From: Tersicoccus mangrovi
GTDB taxonomy: Bacteria > Actinomycetota > Actinomycetes > Actinomycetales > Micrococcaceae
Direction of reading: 5' to 3'
Length of the DNA: 64,000 bases
Assembly (NCBI RefSeq): GCF_036881825.1
Contig: NZ_JBAJMW010000006.1
Span: 1 to 64,000 of the forward strand
Part shown: in pieces, positions 53,162 to 59,530 of the stretch
How positions within the stretch are numbered: position 1 is the stretch's first letter
Layout of the letters: each line of letters opens with the position of its first letter
Notes under the pieces: model-generated
Seen by the model: the letters and a program-made list of their open reading frames with translations, nothing else
The model's database searches: none
Told to the model about the DNA's origin: nothing
Made by a program: the position numbers and the translations under genes

Positions 53162-53752
53162 ATGACCGCGTTCACCCCCGGCGGCCACTACGCCATCGTC
53201 CACGCCCCGTTCAGCTCCCGCCGCACCGCCACCACCTGGCGCAAGCGAGAGGCCCTGCCGCAGCTGGGCAACATCATCGAGGTCGACTCGTTCAACGGCG
53301 TCGAGGCCGTCTTCGACGAGGACCGCGTCATCGCTGCCGACTGCCTGAAGCCGGTCGCCCAGCTGCTCACGCCGGGCGCCTTCGTGCGCCTCGCCGGCCT
53401 GGGCGGCCTGTGGCGGTGCACCGGCGAGCTCGTCGACGGCATCGCCACCCTCACCCAGGGGCAGGACGATCTGACCCGCCGTCCCGTCACCGATCTGCAG
53501 TTGGTGCGCGTGCCCGGGGCACCCGACTGGACCGATCTGCCCGACCACGGTCTGGTCATCGCCTCGGGCTACTGGCAGAACGGTGACTCGTTCGACCGAG
53601 TGCCGTTGCTCATCGACGCGGCCGACCCGATGATCCTGCGCGGCCTCGAGCCGCCGGCCCCGGGAAAGGGCGCCCCGACGGTCACTGCGCTCCGCACCGC
53701 GATCGTCTCCTGGGGCCCCGCCACCGTCGTGCCCGTGCAGGATGTCCCGTGA
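53162..53752 (+). CDS. Hypothetical protein, 196 aa
   Basis: It has a GGAAGGA ribosome site. The protein is beta-rich, possibly of two small barrel-like halves (TPGAFVRLAGLGGLWRCTGE). Its stop overlaps the next GTG. Confidence 0.6.
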   Translation: MTAFTPGGHYAIVHAPFSSRRTATTWRKREALPQLGNIIEVDSFNGVEAVFDEDRVIAADCLKPVAQLLTPGAFVRLAGLGGLWRCTGELVDGIATLTQGQDDLTRRPVTDLQLVRVPGAPDWTDLPDHGLVIASGYWQNGDSFDRVPLLIDAADPMILRGLEPPAPGKGAPTVTALRTAIVSWGPATVVPVQDVP

Positions 53753-53979
53753 GCGAGTCGGAGATCGACGTCCGCCTGTGGCGGCGCCCTGTGCTGGCCC
53801 GACTCCTGCTGCGCAAGCCCCGATTCCGGCTCGCCCTGGTCATCCGGACCGTCACGTACAGCGCCGAGGCCGAGACTGTGGAGGACGCCTGGAGAGCAGC
53901 CTGCCGCTGGGCCCACTTCATGGGCGGGATCACGGTCACCACCCCCTGCCCCTTCGGCGCGGCGGGGGAGGTGCTGTGA
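53749..53979 (+). CDS. Hypothetical basic protein, 76 aa
   Basis: GTGA overlaps at both ends. The protein is short and Arg-rich, with no TM segment. Confidence 0.55.
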   Translation: MSESEIDVRLWRRPVLARLLLRKPRFRLALVIRTVTYSAEAETVEDAWRAACRWAHFMGGITVTTPCPFGAAGEVL

Positions 53980-54344
53980 GCGCGCCCCGCCGGGTGCAGC
54001 GTCGCCCCGGGACGCCAGTGCTGGACGGGTCGGTGTTCGTCGGCCGCGGCGCCTTCACCAACCCCTTCGCGCCAGCTCGAATCCCCGGCTGGTCCACCGC
54101 CTCCCGCCACCGCGTGGTCGAGGACTACCGGCGGTGGCTGACCGAGGAGTGCTGGCAGGACCCGCGCAACGGCATCTTGCGCTCGGTCGGCGGCTCGCAC
54201 CCCGACCTGCTCGGCGTCCCGTACACCGGCCGGCCGTCCCTCGAGGCGATCCGGGCGCACCTGGCGGGGGTCGACCTGGCCTGCTGGTGCCCCGAGTCCC
54301 AGCCTTGCCACGCCGACGTCCTCCTCCACCTCGCCAACGCCTGA
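53976..54344 (+). CDS. DUF4326 protein, 122 aa
   Basis: RRVQRRPGTPVLDGSVFVGR, then NPFAPA and the C-terminal DLACWCPESQPCHADVLL, are the DUF4326 pattern common on phages and plasmids. Two C-terminal Cys pairs probably bind metal. The biochemical role is unknown. Confidence 0.8.
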   Translation: MSAPRRVQRRPGTPVLDGSVFVGRGAFTNPFAPARIPGWSTASRHRVVEDYRRWLTEECWQDPRNGILRSVGGSHPDLLGVPYTGRPSLEAIRAHLAGVDLACWCPESQPCHADVLLHLANA

Positions 54345-54401
54345 ACCGGCTATTCTGGCGCCCGCACCGCCAACAGCGAGACGTCCGAGGAGTCGACGAC
54401 C

Positions 54402-55055
54402 ATGTCCAGCCCCGCGCACCTCACCACGCTCCACTGGGTCTACTACCAGGACGACTTCAAGGCGTCGAACAACGCCTTCCGGCAGGCAGCACGCGAGCAC
54501 GGACTGCTCGGGCCCAACAGTGAGCACGCCTGCTCCACCGGCCCACAGATGGAGGATGCCATCAGGAACATCGCCACGGAGGAGACGGAGCCCTACATCC
54601 TCGTCATCAGCGGCCACGGCATCCACGACCCGGACGACGACGACTGGAATCTGCGGGGCAACCTGAGACACGCCACGGCCGTCTACCCGCGGGTGGAGAA
54701 CCCGCCAGCTCTGCTCGTGCTGAGTTCATGCTCCTCCGCTGATGCGACGCTTCGCGCTCCGGGTGGCTTCTGGTCACAAACCCTCCCCGCCGGCACCCCC
54801 GTCATCGGCGTCGAAGGAGAGCTGAGGAAGGGCAAGAAGCTGGATGGCAGGTGGGCGTGGTTGGGGTGGAGTGCACTCTACGAGGGCATCGTCCCGGACC
54901 TGTGCATTCCGGCCAGCAGCTCGATCACACTTGCCGTGGCGCAGCGGATCGTCGAGTCAACCCTCGAGCGTGACCGCGATGCTGGCAACACGGACGTGAT
55001 GCCGTGGCTTGCATTCGCCGTCGAAGACCTGACGGCGGACTCAGCGGCGGCCTAG
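54402..55055 (+). CDS. Caspase/CHAT-like protease, 217 aa
   Basis: The pattern ILVISGHGIHD (His72) and LLVLSSCSSAD (Cys110) gives the His-Cys dyad of caspase-fold/CHAT peptidases, and the spacing suits a single caspase-like domain. GAGGAG precedes ATG 54402, with TATTCT at 54350-54355 as a possible -10. No motif A is present, so it is regulated apart from its neighbours. Stand-alone CHAT-like proteases are often triggered effectors of defence or cell-death systems. The 3' end overlaps the convergent gene at 55041 by 15 bp. Confidence 0.6.
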   Translation: MSSPAHLTTLHWVYYQDDFKASNNAFRQAAREHGLLGPNSEHACSTGPQMEDAIRNIATEETEPYILVISGHGIHDPDDDDWNLRGNLRHATAVYPRVENPPALLVLSSCSSADATLRAPGGFWSQTLPAGTPVIGVEGELRKGKKLDGRWAWLGWSALYEGIVPDLCIPASSSITLAVAQRIVESTLERDRDAGNTDVMPWLAFAVEDLTADSAAA

Positions 55056-56081
55056 GGTCGGCAGCCCACCGGAGACGATCCGCACGTAGATTGGCCGGGC
55101 GGGCCTCGGCGACCGCACCGGAGCGCAGTCGGCGGCGGCCAGCGGGTGGGCGATGCTGGCACGCTCGTCTCCGGTGCCGTCCGTCCAAGACTTCGAAGAC
55201 GGCTCCGCGGTGCCGCGAAGCCGGTACCGGTTCATCCGGCGCTGAAGCTCACGCGCTGCCTGCCGCCTCGCCCTCGGCCAACCTTCGTTCGGCCGCCTGC
55301 GCACTCGTTGACCCAACTCCTCGACCAGGGTGGCGACGTCGCGCTCGAGGCGCGGGAGCTCCGGGTCGACCACCCCGCGGAACGTCAACAGCTCGAAGGC
55401 GGTCCGGATCCGCTCCAGCTCGCCAGAAGTCGCAGGCCGAGCCGCGACAGAGCTGGTCGTTGAGTGCTTCGGTTCACGAGGTCGGATGCCTGCCCGGGTA
55501 GCCCACTTCGCCAGATCACCGATCAGCTCAGTACATGCCTCACGCCGGGCGCGACGGGCCGCCTTCGGGAGCCAACTCGGCGTCTGCTGCTGAAGCGCGC
55601 GAAGGTCATCGCGAACCTCGGCCCACGCCCTTGCTACCGGATCATGACCGAGGACCGCTGCGACGTCGCTGCGCAGCGCTTTGAGCCGGAGGTCGAACTC
55701 TGCGCCTTCGCTCATCGCCCCGACTTCCGGCCGAGGGTCGGCAGGCCTGCGGAGACGGTGCGCACGCTGCGCCGGCCGGACTTCACCACTGGCACCCCCC
55801 CTGGCCCTGATCACCACCGGCTCGGCTGCCTGTTCGCCGACGCGGTGCTTGCGCTTGCGCCGCGGCTTCGCCGTCACCCGGTCAGGGTCCAGGCCCCGGG
55901 CGCGCATCCACCGCTCCAGCTGCCCGATCAGGAGGTTGCGCTCGGCCAGGGAGAGCGGGACCGACGGTTGGCGCAGTTCGCGCAACAGGGTGACGGCGTC
56001 GCGCGCGCCGGGCCGGTCCTCGACTCGTTGACGTACCTGTAGGGGCAACCGGAGCCGGGCCGGGATCGTGGCGCGCTTCAC
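55041..56081 (-). CDS. Basic helical protein with threefold repeats, 346 aa
   Basis: The GTG start overlaps the stop of the toxin-like gene (GTGA). Three similar units seem present, each closing with a helix then a basic stretch: LIGQLERWMRARGLDPD, LIGDLAKWATRAGIRPR and RELQRRMNRYRLRG. It is very rich in Arg. Function unknown. It could be a third component of the TA locus. Confidence 0.6.
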   Translation of the reverse strand: MKRATIPARLRLPLQVRQRVEDRPGARDAVTLLRELRQPSVPLSLAERNLLIGQLERWMRARGLDPDRVTAKPRRKRKHRVGEQAAEPVVIRARGGASGEVRPAQRAHRLRRPADPRPEVGAMSEGAEFDLRLKALRSDVAAVLGHDPVARAWAEVRDDLRALQQQTPSWLPKAARRARREACTELIGDLAKWATRAGIRPREPKHSTTSSVAARPATSGELERIRTAFELLTFRGVVDPELPRLERDVATLVEELGQRVRRRPNEGWPRARRQAARELQRRMNRYRLRGTAEPSSKSWTDGTGDERASIAHPLAAADCAPVRSPRPARPIYVRIVSGGLPTLGRR

Positions 56082-56515
56082 GCACCACCGCCCGCGCCAT
56101 AGAAGTCGGCGAGCCGGGCGAGAGCCTGCGCGCGGGTCATCGCCCGGACCTCGTGCTCCGGGATTCGTGCGTTCACGATGAGGGTGCGGATCACCTGCGC
56201 GGGGATGGTCTCGGCGGGCGCCGGCGGCCTGCTGCGTTGCGGGATGGCCCGGTCCTCGACGCAGGCCCAGAACTCGGCGTCGCTCACCTGCAGCTGCTCC
56301 CGCAGGATGTGCGCCCAGATGCCCGGCCCGTAGTCGGTGCGGTTGACGGGGTGGCTGATCCGGGTGAACAGGATGCGCCCGTCGGGCAGGGCGAGCTCGT
56401 AGTTGACGTGGTGGGTGCCGGTCGATCCGGTCGCGCTGGTGCGCGCCGTCCAGCCCTCGGTCTCGCAGAAGTCCTGGTGGTCCACCCTGCGCGCGACGCG
56501 GCGCTTGGGGTTCAT
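56078..56515 (-). CDS. RelE-like (cytotoxic translational repressor) toxin
   Basis: The 145-aa protein starts MNPKRRVARR and has GTHHVNYELALPDGRILFTR-type strands and DYGPGIWAHILREQL, as in the actinobacterial proteins labelled cytotoxic translational repressor. It is preceded by a Phd-like antitoxin with an ATGA overlap. Likely an mRNA interferase; catalytic residues were not verified. Confidence 0.6.
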   Translation of the reverse strand: MNPKRRVARRVDHQDFCETEGWTARTSATGSTGTHHVNYELALPDGRILFTRISHPVNRTDYGPGIWAHILREQLQVSDAEFWACVEDRAIPQRSRPPAPAETIPAQVIRTLIVNARIPEHEVRAMTRAQALARLADFYGAGGGA

Positions 56516-56922
56516 GCGGTCAGCCAGGCGGCCAGCTGCTCGTCGGTGGAGAGCATGACCAGTTGGACCAACTCCCAGTGCTGCTCGTGGTTCGGCGCCG
56601 TGCGCAACCGGGCGGACCAGGCCTGCGCGTAGTCCCGCAGGGCCAGGACCATCTCGACGATGGCCTCCTCGAAGGTCGCCCCGTCGGCGGCGATCGGCCG
56701 GCCCGGCAGCAGGACGGAGAAGCCGCCGGCGTCGGGCACCACCTCGGCGTTGGCCGGGCACGCGACCGCCAGGTGGTGGCGCAAACGGTCAGCGTCCAGG
56801 ACGGCCACCGTGTGGGCGCCCCTGGTCACCGTCGCGGGCACGCCTCGCTCGGCGGCGTCGAGCAGGTCGCGGAAGTGCTCGCGCCCGGCGCGCGCGCTCG
56901 GGTAGGCGATGGGAGTGCTCAC
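56512..56922 (-). CDS. Phd-like antitoxin
   Basis: The 136-aa protein has SARAGREHFRDLLDAAERGVPATVTRG and TVAVLDADRLRHHL, the Phd/YefM DNA-binding fold. The start is GTG 56922 behind GAGGAGA. The longer C-terminus is typical of its actinobacterial relatives. Confidence 0.7.
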   Translation of the reverse strand: MSTPIAYPSARAGREHFRDLLDAAERGVPATVTRGAHTVAVLDADRLRHHLAVACPANAEVVPDAGGFSVLLPGRPIAADGATFEEAIVEMVLALRDYAQAWSARLRTAPNHEQHWELVQLVMLSTDEQLAAWLTA

Positions 56923-56941
56923 GGGGTCTCCTCAGACGGAT

Positions 56942-56958
56942 GTGTACACAGCGTACAC
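56942..56958 (-). promoter_or_regulatory. Phd operator
   Basis: GTGTAC-N5-GTACAC is an inverted repeat 20 bp upstream of the antitoxin start. On the minus strand it covers TACGCT, a -10-like hexamer. Confidence 0.6.
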
Positions 56959-56965
56959 GGTGCAA

Positions 56966-57733
56966 CTACGTTGCCTCCGCGTCGGTCTCGGCGGTGATCT
57001 CCGGTGCCGGCTTGAGCAGGTCCGGCCCGTTGTTGCGCACGTTGTTCACCAGCGTGCTGATCGCGTACATGTCCAGCGATCCGAGCTCGGGGGCGGCCAT
57101 CAGATCCTGAGCGGTGGCGGCGTCGGTGGCGGGGTCCAGCCACGCCTCCCAGTGCTCGGCGGTGACCGCCATCGGCATCCGGTCGTGCACCCGCCCGACG
57201 TCGTCGGTCGCGGTGGTGGTGATGACCGCGTACGTCACCAGCCACGGGTCGGTCCCGTCCTCGGCGTGGTCGTCGTGCCAGTACTCGAAGATCCCGGCCA
57301 GCGCGAGCGGCTCCTCGGGGTCGGCAGGGTGGATGAAGTAGGGCTGCTTCAGCGGCTTGCCGCCCTTGCCGATCCGCTCCGTGGGCAGCCACTCGTAGAA
57401 CCCGTCCACCGGCACCAGGGCCCGACGGGAGGAGAAGGCCCGCCGGTACGAGGGCTTCTCGGCGACCGTCTCGGCACGCGCGTTGATCATCCGCGACCCG
57501 ATCGCCCGATCCTTCGCCCACGACGGCACCAGACCCCAGGTCAGGTTGCGGACCTGCCGCTCGGCCGGCGCGTCCCGGTCCTCCCGGGGCGGCTGGGCGA
57601 TGATCACCGGCGCCCGCTTGGTCGGGGCCATGTTGTAGTCGGCCGGCAGCTGCGGGTCGGTCCGGTCATCGCGCACGTCGAAGGCACGCGCGAGGTCGGC
57701 GACGGGACGGGTGGAGGCGTAGCGACCGCACAT
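56966..57733 (-). CDS. SRAP (YedK/HMCES-like) protein
   Basis: The 255-aa protein begins MCGRYAS, so Cys2 is the catalytic residue after Met removal. ADYNMAPT, INARAETVAEKPSYR, LVPVDGFYEW and the later NGPDLL are family blocks. These proteins form a thiazolidine crosslink to abasic sites in ssDNA. This fits protection of single-stranded transferred DNA. TAGGCT lies 7 nt before the start on the minus strand, so it is probably leaderless. Confidence 0.9.
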   Translation of the reverse strand: MCGRYASTRPVADLARAFDVRDDRTDPQLPADYNMAPTKRAPVIIAQPPREDRDAPAERQVRNLTWGLVPSWAKDRAIGSRMINARAETVAEKPSYRRAFSSRRALVPVDGFYEWLPTERIGKGGKPLKQPYFIHPADPEEPLALAGIFEYWHDDHAEDGTDPWLVTYAVITTTATDDVGRVHDRMPMAVTAEHWEAWLDPATDAATAQDLMAAPELGSLDMYAISTLVNNVRNNGPDLLKPAPEITAETDAEAT

Positions 57734-57740
57734 GCGCCCC

Positions 57741-57746
57741 AGCCTA
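57741..57746 (-). promoter_or_regulatory. Canonical leaderless -10 (TAGGCT) for the SRAP gene
   Basis: TANNNT followed by 7 nt and ATG 57733. This shows that the usual leaderless spacing occurs in this DNA, with a standard -10 in place of motif A. Confidence 0.6.
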
Positions 57747-57789
57747 GATCCCGCGCCGCGCGCGGCGCCGCCGGCGTCGAGCGTCGAGC

Positions 57790-57800
57790 GTCTACGCATG
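57790..57800 (+). promoter_or_regulatory. Motif B (tandem with motif A)
   Basis: A perfect GTCTACGCATG, with its T 13 nt before the T of the motif A copy at 57803. It is the only tandem A/B promoter in the window. Confidence 0.6.
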
Positions 57801-57802
57801 AT

Positions 57803-57819
57803 CCGCACACATGAGACCC
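57803..57819 (+). promoter_or_regulatory. Motif A promoter (leaderless type)
   Basis: A perfect 11-mer lies at 57803-57813. T57812 is 7 nt before ATG 57820. Confidence 0.7.
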
Positions 57820-58422
57820 ATGAGTGCACCTGCTGACCTGTCCCGCGTCGTCCTGCTCGACATGGACGAGACCCTCTTCCGCTACGGCCCGGCCCTGAAC
57901 CGGCGCCTGCTCGAGCTCGACCCGCACTACCCGATCGTCGCCGACGAGGACCGCCTCCACTACGACCACCTGGCCGGGCCCGGCGGATCCACGGAGACCC
58001 TGCTGGCGGCCATGAACTCGGTCGGCCTGTTCACCGACCTGCAGCCCGAGGTGGGTGCGCTGGCCGCGGTCGAGGAGATGCTCGCCGACGGGCTGAACGT
58101 GTTCCTGTGCACCTCCCCCACCATCGGCAACCCCACCTGCATGCAGGAGAAGGCCGCCTCGATCGCGAAGCACTTCGGTCCCGCCATGGTCAAGCGGACC
58201 ATCTTCACCTACGACAAGACGCTGGTCCGCGGCGCGGTGCTGGTCGACGACAAACCGGAGATCACCGGGGCCATGAGCCCGGTGTGGACGCAGCTGATGT
58301 TCTCCCGCCCGTTCAACCGGTACGTCACCGACCACCCGCACCGGCTCGAGGCGTGGGCGCACTGGCGGGAGGCGGTCTACCCGCTGCTGGAGAACGCGGC
58401 CCGCCGGCTCCCGGCGGCCTGA
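57820..58422 (+). CDS. 5'(3')-deoxyribonucleotidase-like HAD phosphatase
   Basis: The 200-aa protein has motif I LLDMDETL (D14, D16), CTSP as motif II, and AVLVDDKPEI as motif IV. This is the NT5C class of HAD enzymes that dephosphorylate deoxynucleoside monophosphates. A hairpin terminator follows 10 bp after its stop. Confidence 0.8.
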   Translation: MSAPADLSRVVLLDMDETLFRYGPALNRRLLELDPHYPIVADEDRLHYDHLAGPGGSTETLLAAMNSVGLFTDLQPEVGALAAVEEMLADGLNVFLCTSPTIGNPTCMQEKAASIAKHFGPAMVKRTIFTYDKTLVRGAVLVDDKPEITGAMSPVWTQLMFSRPFNRYVTDHPHRLEAWAHWREAVYPLLENAARRLPAA

Positions 58423-58432
58423 GCCAAGGACG

Positions 58433-58476
58433 CGAAGAGCGCCCCGTCACCATGCCGGTGGCGGGGCGCTGCTTCG
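58433..58476. terminator. Hairpin terminator after the deoxyribonucleotidase gene
   Basis: An outer stem pairs CGAAGAGCGCCCCG with CGGGGCGCTGCTTCG, interrupted by one bulge. A smaller CACC/GGTG stem lies inside. Confidence 0.65.
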
Positions 58477-58613
58477 TTGAGGGCGCTGACTGGGCCACCG
58501 GGCTGGGAGTGCCAGCCCTCGCCGATCATCGATCCCGGTGTCCGGGCAAACGTGGAAGTCCCGGGCGGGTGACGTTGACGCCATCGGCCGCGCCCTACGC
58601 ACGGGGTGGCCTC

Positions 58614-58630
58614 CCCACCCATGTGTGCGG
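58614..58630 (-). promoter_or_regulatory. Orphan motif A on the minus strand
   Basis: A perfect CCGCACACATG reads leftward (58630-58620). No start codon lies 7 nt downstream. A transcript from it would run antisense toward the 3' end of the deoxyribonucleotidase gene, through the terminator at 58433. Confidence 0.5.
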
Positions 58631-58682
58631 ACTGCCCCGCCTCCCTCGACGGGCCTGCGCAGCTGCCGGCAGGGTGCAAGAA

Positions 58683-58712
58683 CGCCCCGCCGCGAAGTAG
58701 CCGGACGGGGCG
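58683..58712. terminator. Hairpin (terminator-like)
   Basis: CGCCCCG (58683-58689) pairs with CGGGGCG (58706-58712), with CCG/CGG pairing partly extending the stem. Confidence 0.4.
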
Positions 58713-59026
58713 CTCAGGGTGCTGGCACCAGCCGGGGGGACGGGCGGTGCCAGGGCGGGTCCGGACCCGCCGTACACGCGCCCCGGGACACCAGGGGGGT
58801 CGGTCCCGGAAGCGCCCGTCCAGTCTGGTCGACGTCGCGGCGATCCGGTCGCCAGCGACACGCGACCGTGCCCAGACCGCGGCGAGAGGTATCTCACCGT
58901 GCAGTGCGAGAAGTGGCGTTGAGGCCGGATACGGAGGTGAACGCCCGCGGAGCCGGTGCCGTGACCGTTCGATGGTGCCGAACTCGGGTGTACGCGATGG
59001 TGAGGGCCGGAGGGGTCAGATTCCCT

Positions 59027-59083
59027 CGTGTGCTACGCCCCGAGCCTCCTCGGCGGACTCGTCTTCCCGGAGCGTAGCACACG
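59027..59083. repeat. 11-bp inverted repeat with 35-bp spacer
   Basis: CGTGTGCTACG (59027-59037) and CGTAGCACACG (59073-59083) are perfect inverted copies. The spacer has a smaller hairpin (CCGAG/CTCGG). GAAAAAAC follows. Confidence 0.6.
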
Positions 59084-59170
59084 CGAAAAAACCCGCTTCT
59101 CTCATGGGCGAGCCGGGCGCGCCGGATGGCCACGGTCCGGGCGACCCGCTGATCGGGGGTGGAGGGGCCT

Positions 59171-59420
59171 GCTTCCCAGTGTTGGCGCGGTTTTTGCTGC
59201 TGCTGGCCGACCAGCCGACCTTGCCGACCTGAAAGGTACGGCTATATAGGGGGAAGAGTGTGTTTGTTGGAAGGGAGGCACATATAGGGGGGTCCTATAT
59301 GTAGTAGTAGTTGTAGGTAGGACAAGTAGTAGTAGTAGTAGTAACCCCCTTGCTTCCCAGTGATGGCGCGGAAGTTGCTGGCCGACCTCCTGGCCGACCA
59401 CCCCCGATCCTGGTCGGCCA
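59171..59420 (+). repeat. Origin-like repeats: 20-bp pair and TGGCCGACC iterons
   Basis: A 20-mer starting GCTTCCCAGTG occurs at 59171-59190 and 59352-59371 with one mismatch. TGGCCGACC occurs at 59204, 59379 and 59391, and inverted at 59412. They flank the AT-rich island. Confidence 0.6.
59233..59345. other. AT-rich island with palindrome and AGT microsatellite
   Basis: The only markedly AT-rich stretch of the window. It includes ACATATAGG (59280-59288) inverted at 59294-59302 and (AGT)6A at 59325-59343. A DNA-unwinding element of an origin would look like this. Confidence 0.5.
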
Positions 59421-59530
59421 CCTCGCCCAGGTCGGTCGCCCGACTCTCCGACCGATTCCCGGCCCATCACCGGCCGCCCGCGACCGGGAAAACCTGTCAG
59501 CTCTCAGGGGTCGGCGCGCATAGACCTACT

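Larger units (their letters stand above)
58423..59530. other. 1.1-kb non-coding control region
   Basis: No plausible gene was found. It holds two GC hairpins (58433, 58683), an outward motif A on the minus strand (58620), a distant 11-bp inverted repeat (59027/59073), an AT-rich island (about 59233-59345) and TGGCCGACC repeats. It could be a replication origin, partition site or regulatory RNA locus. Confidence 0.5.

Noticed and set aside
59000..59100. Possible tRNA in the hairpin-rich stretch
   Set aside because: The 11-bp arms and spacer do not fit a cloverleaf; no T-loop or anticodon arm could be drawn.
59325..59343. AGT repeat as a telomere or coding repeat
   Set aside because: Short, single microsatellite with no open frame of interest and no terminal inverted repeats.
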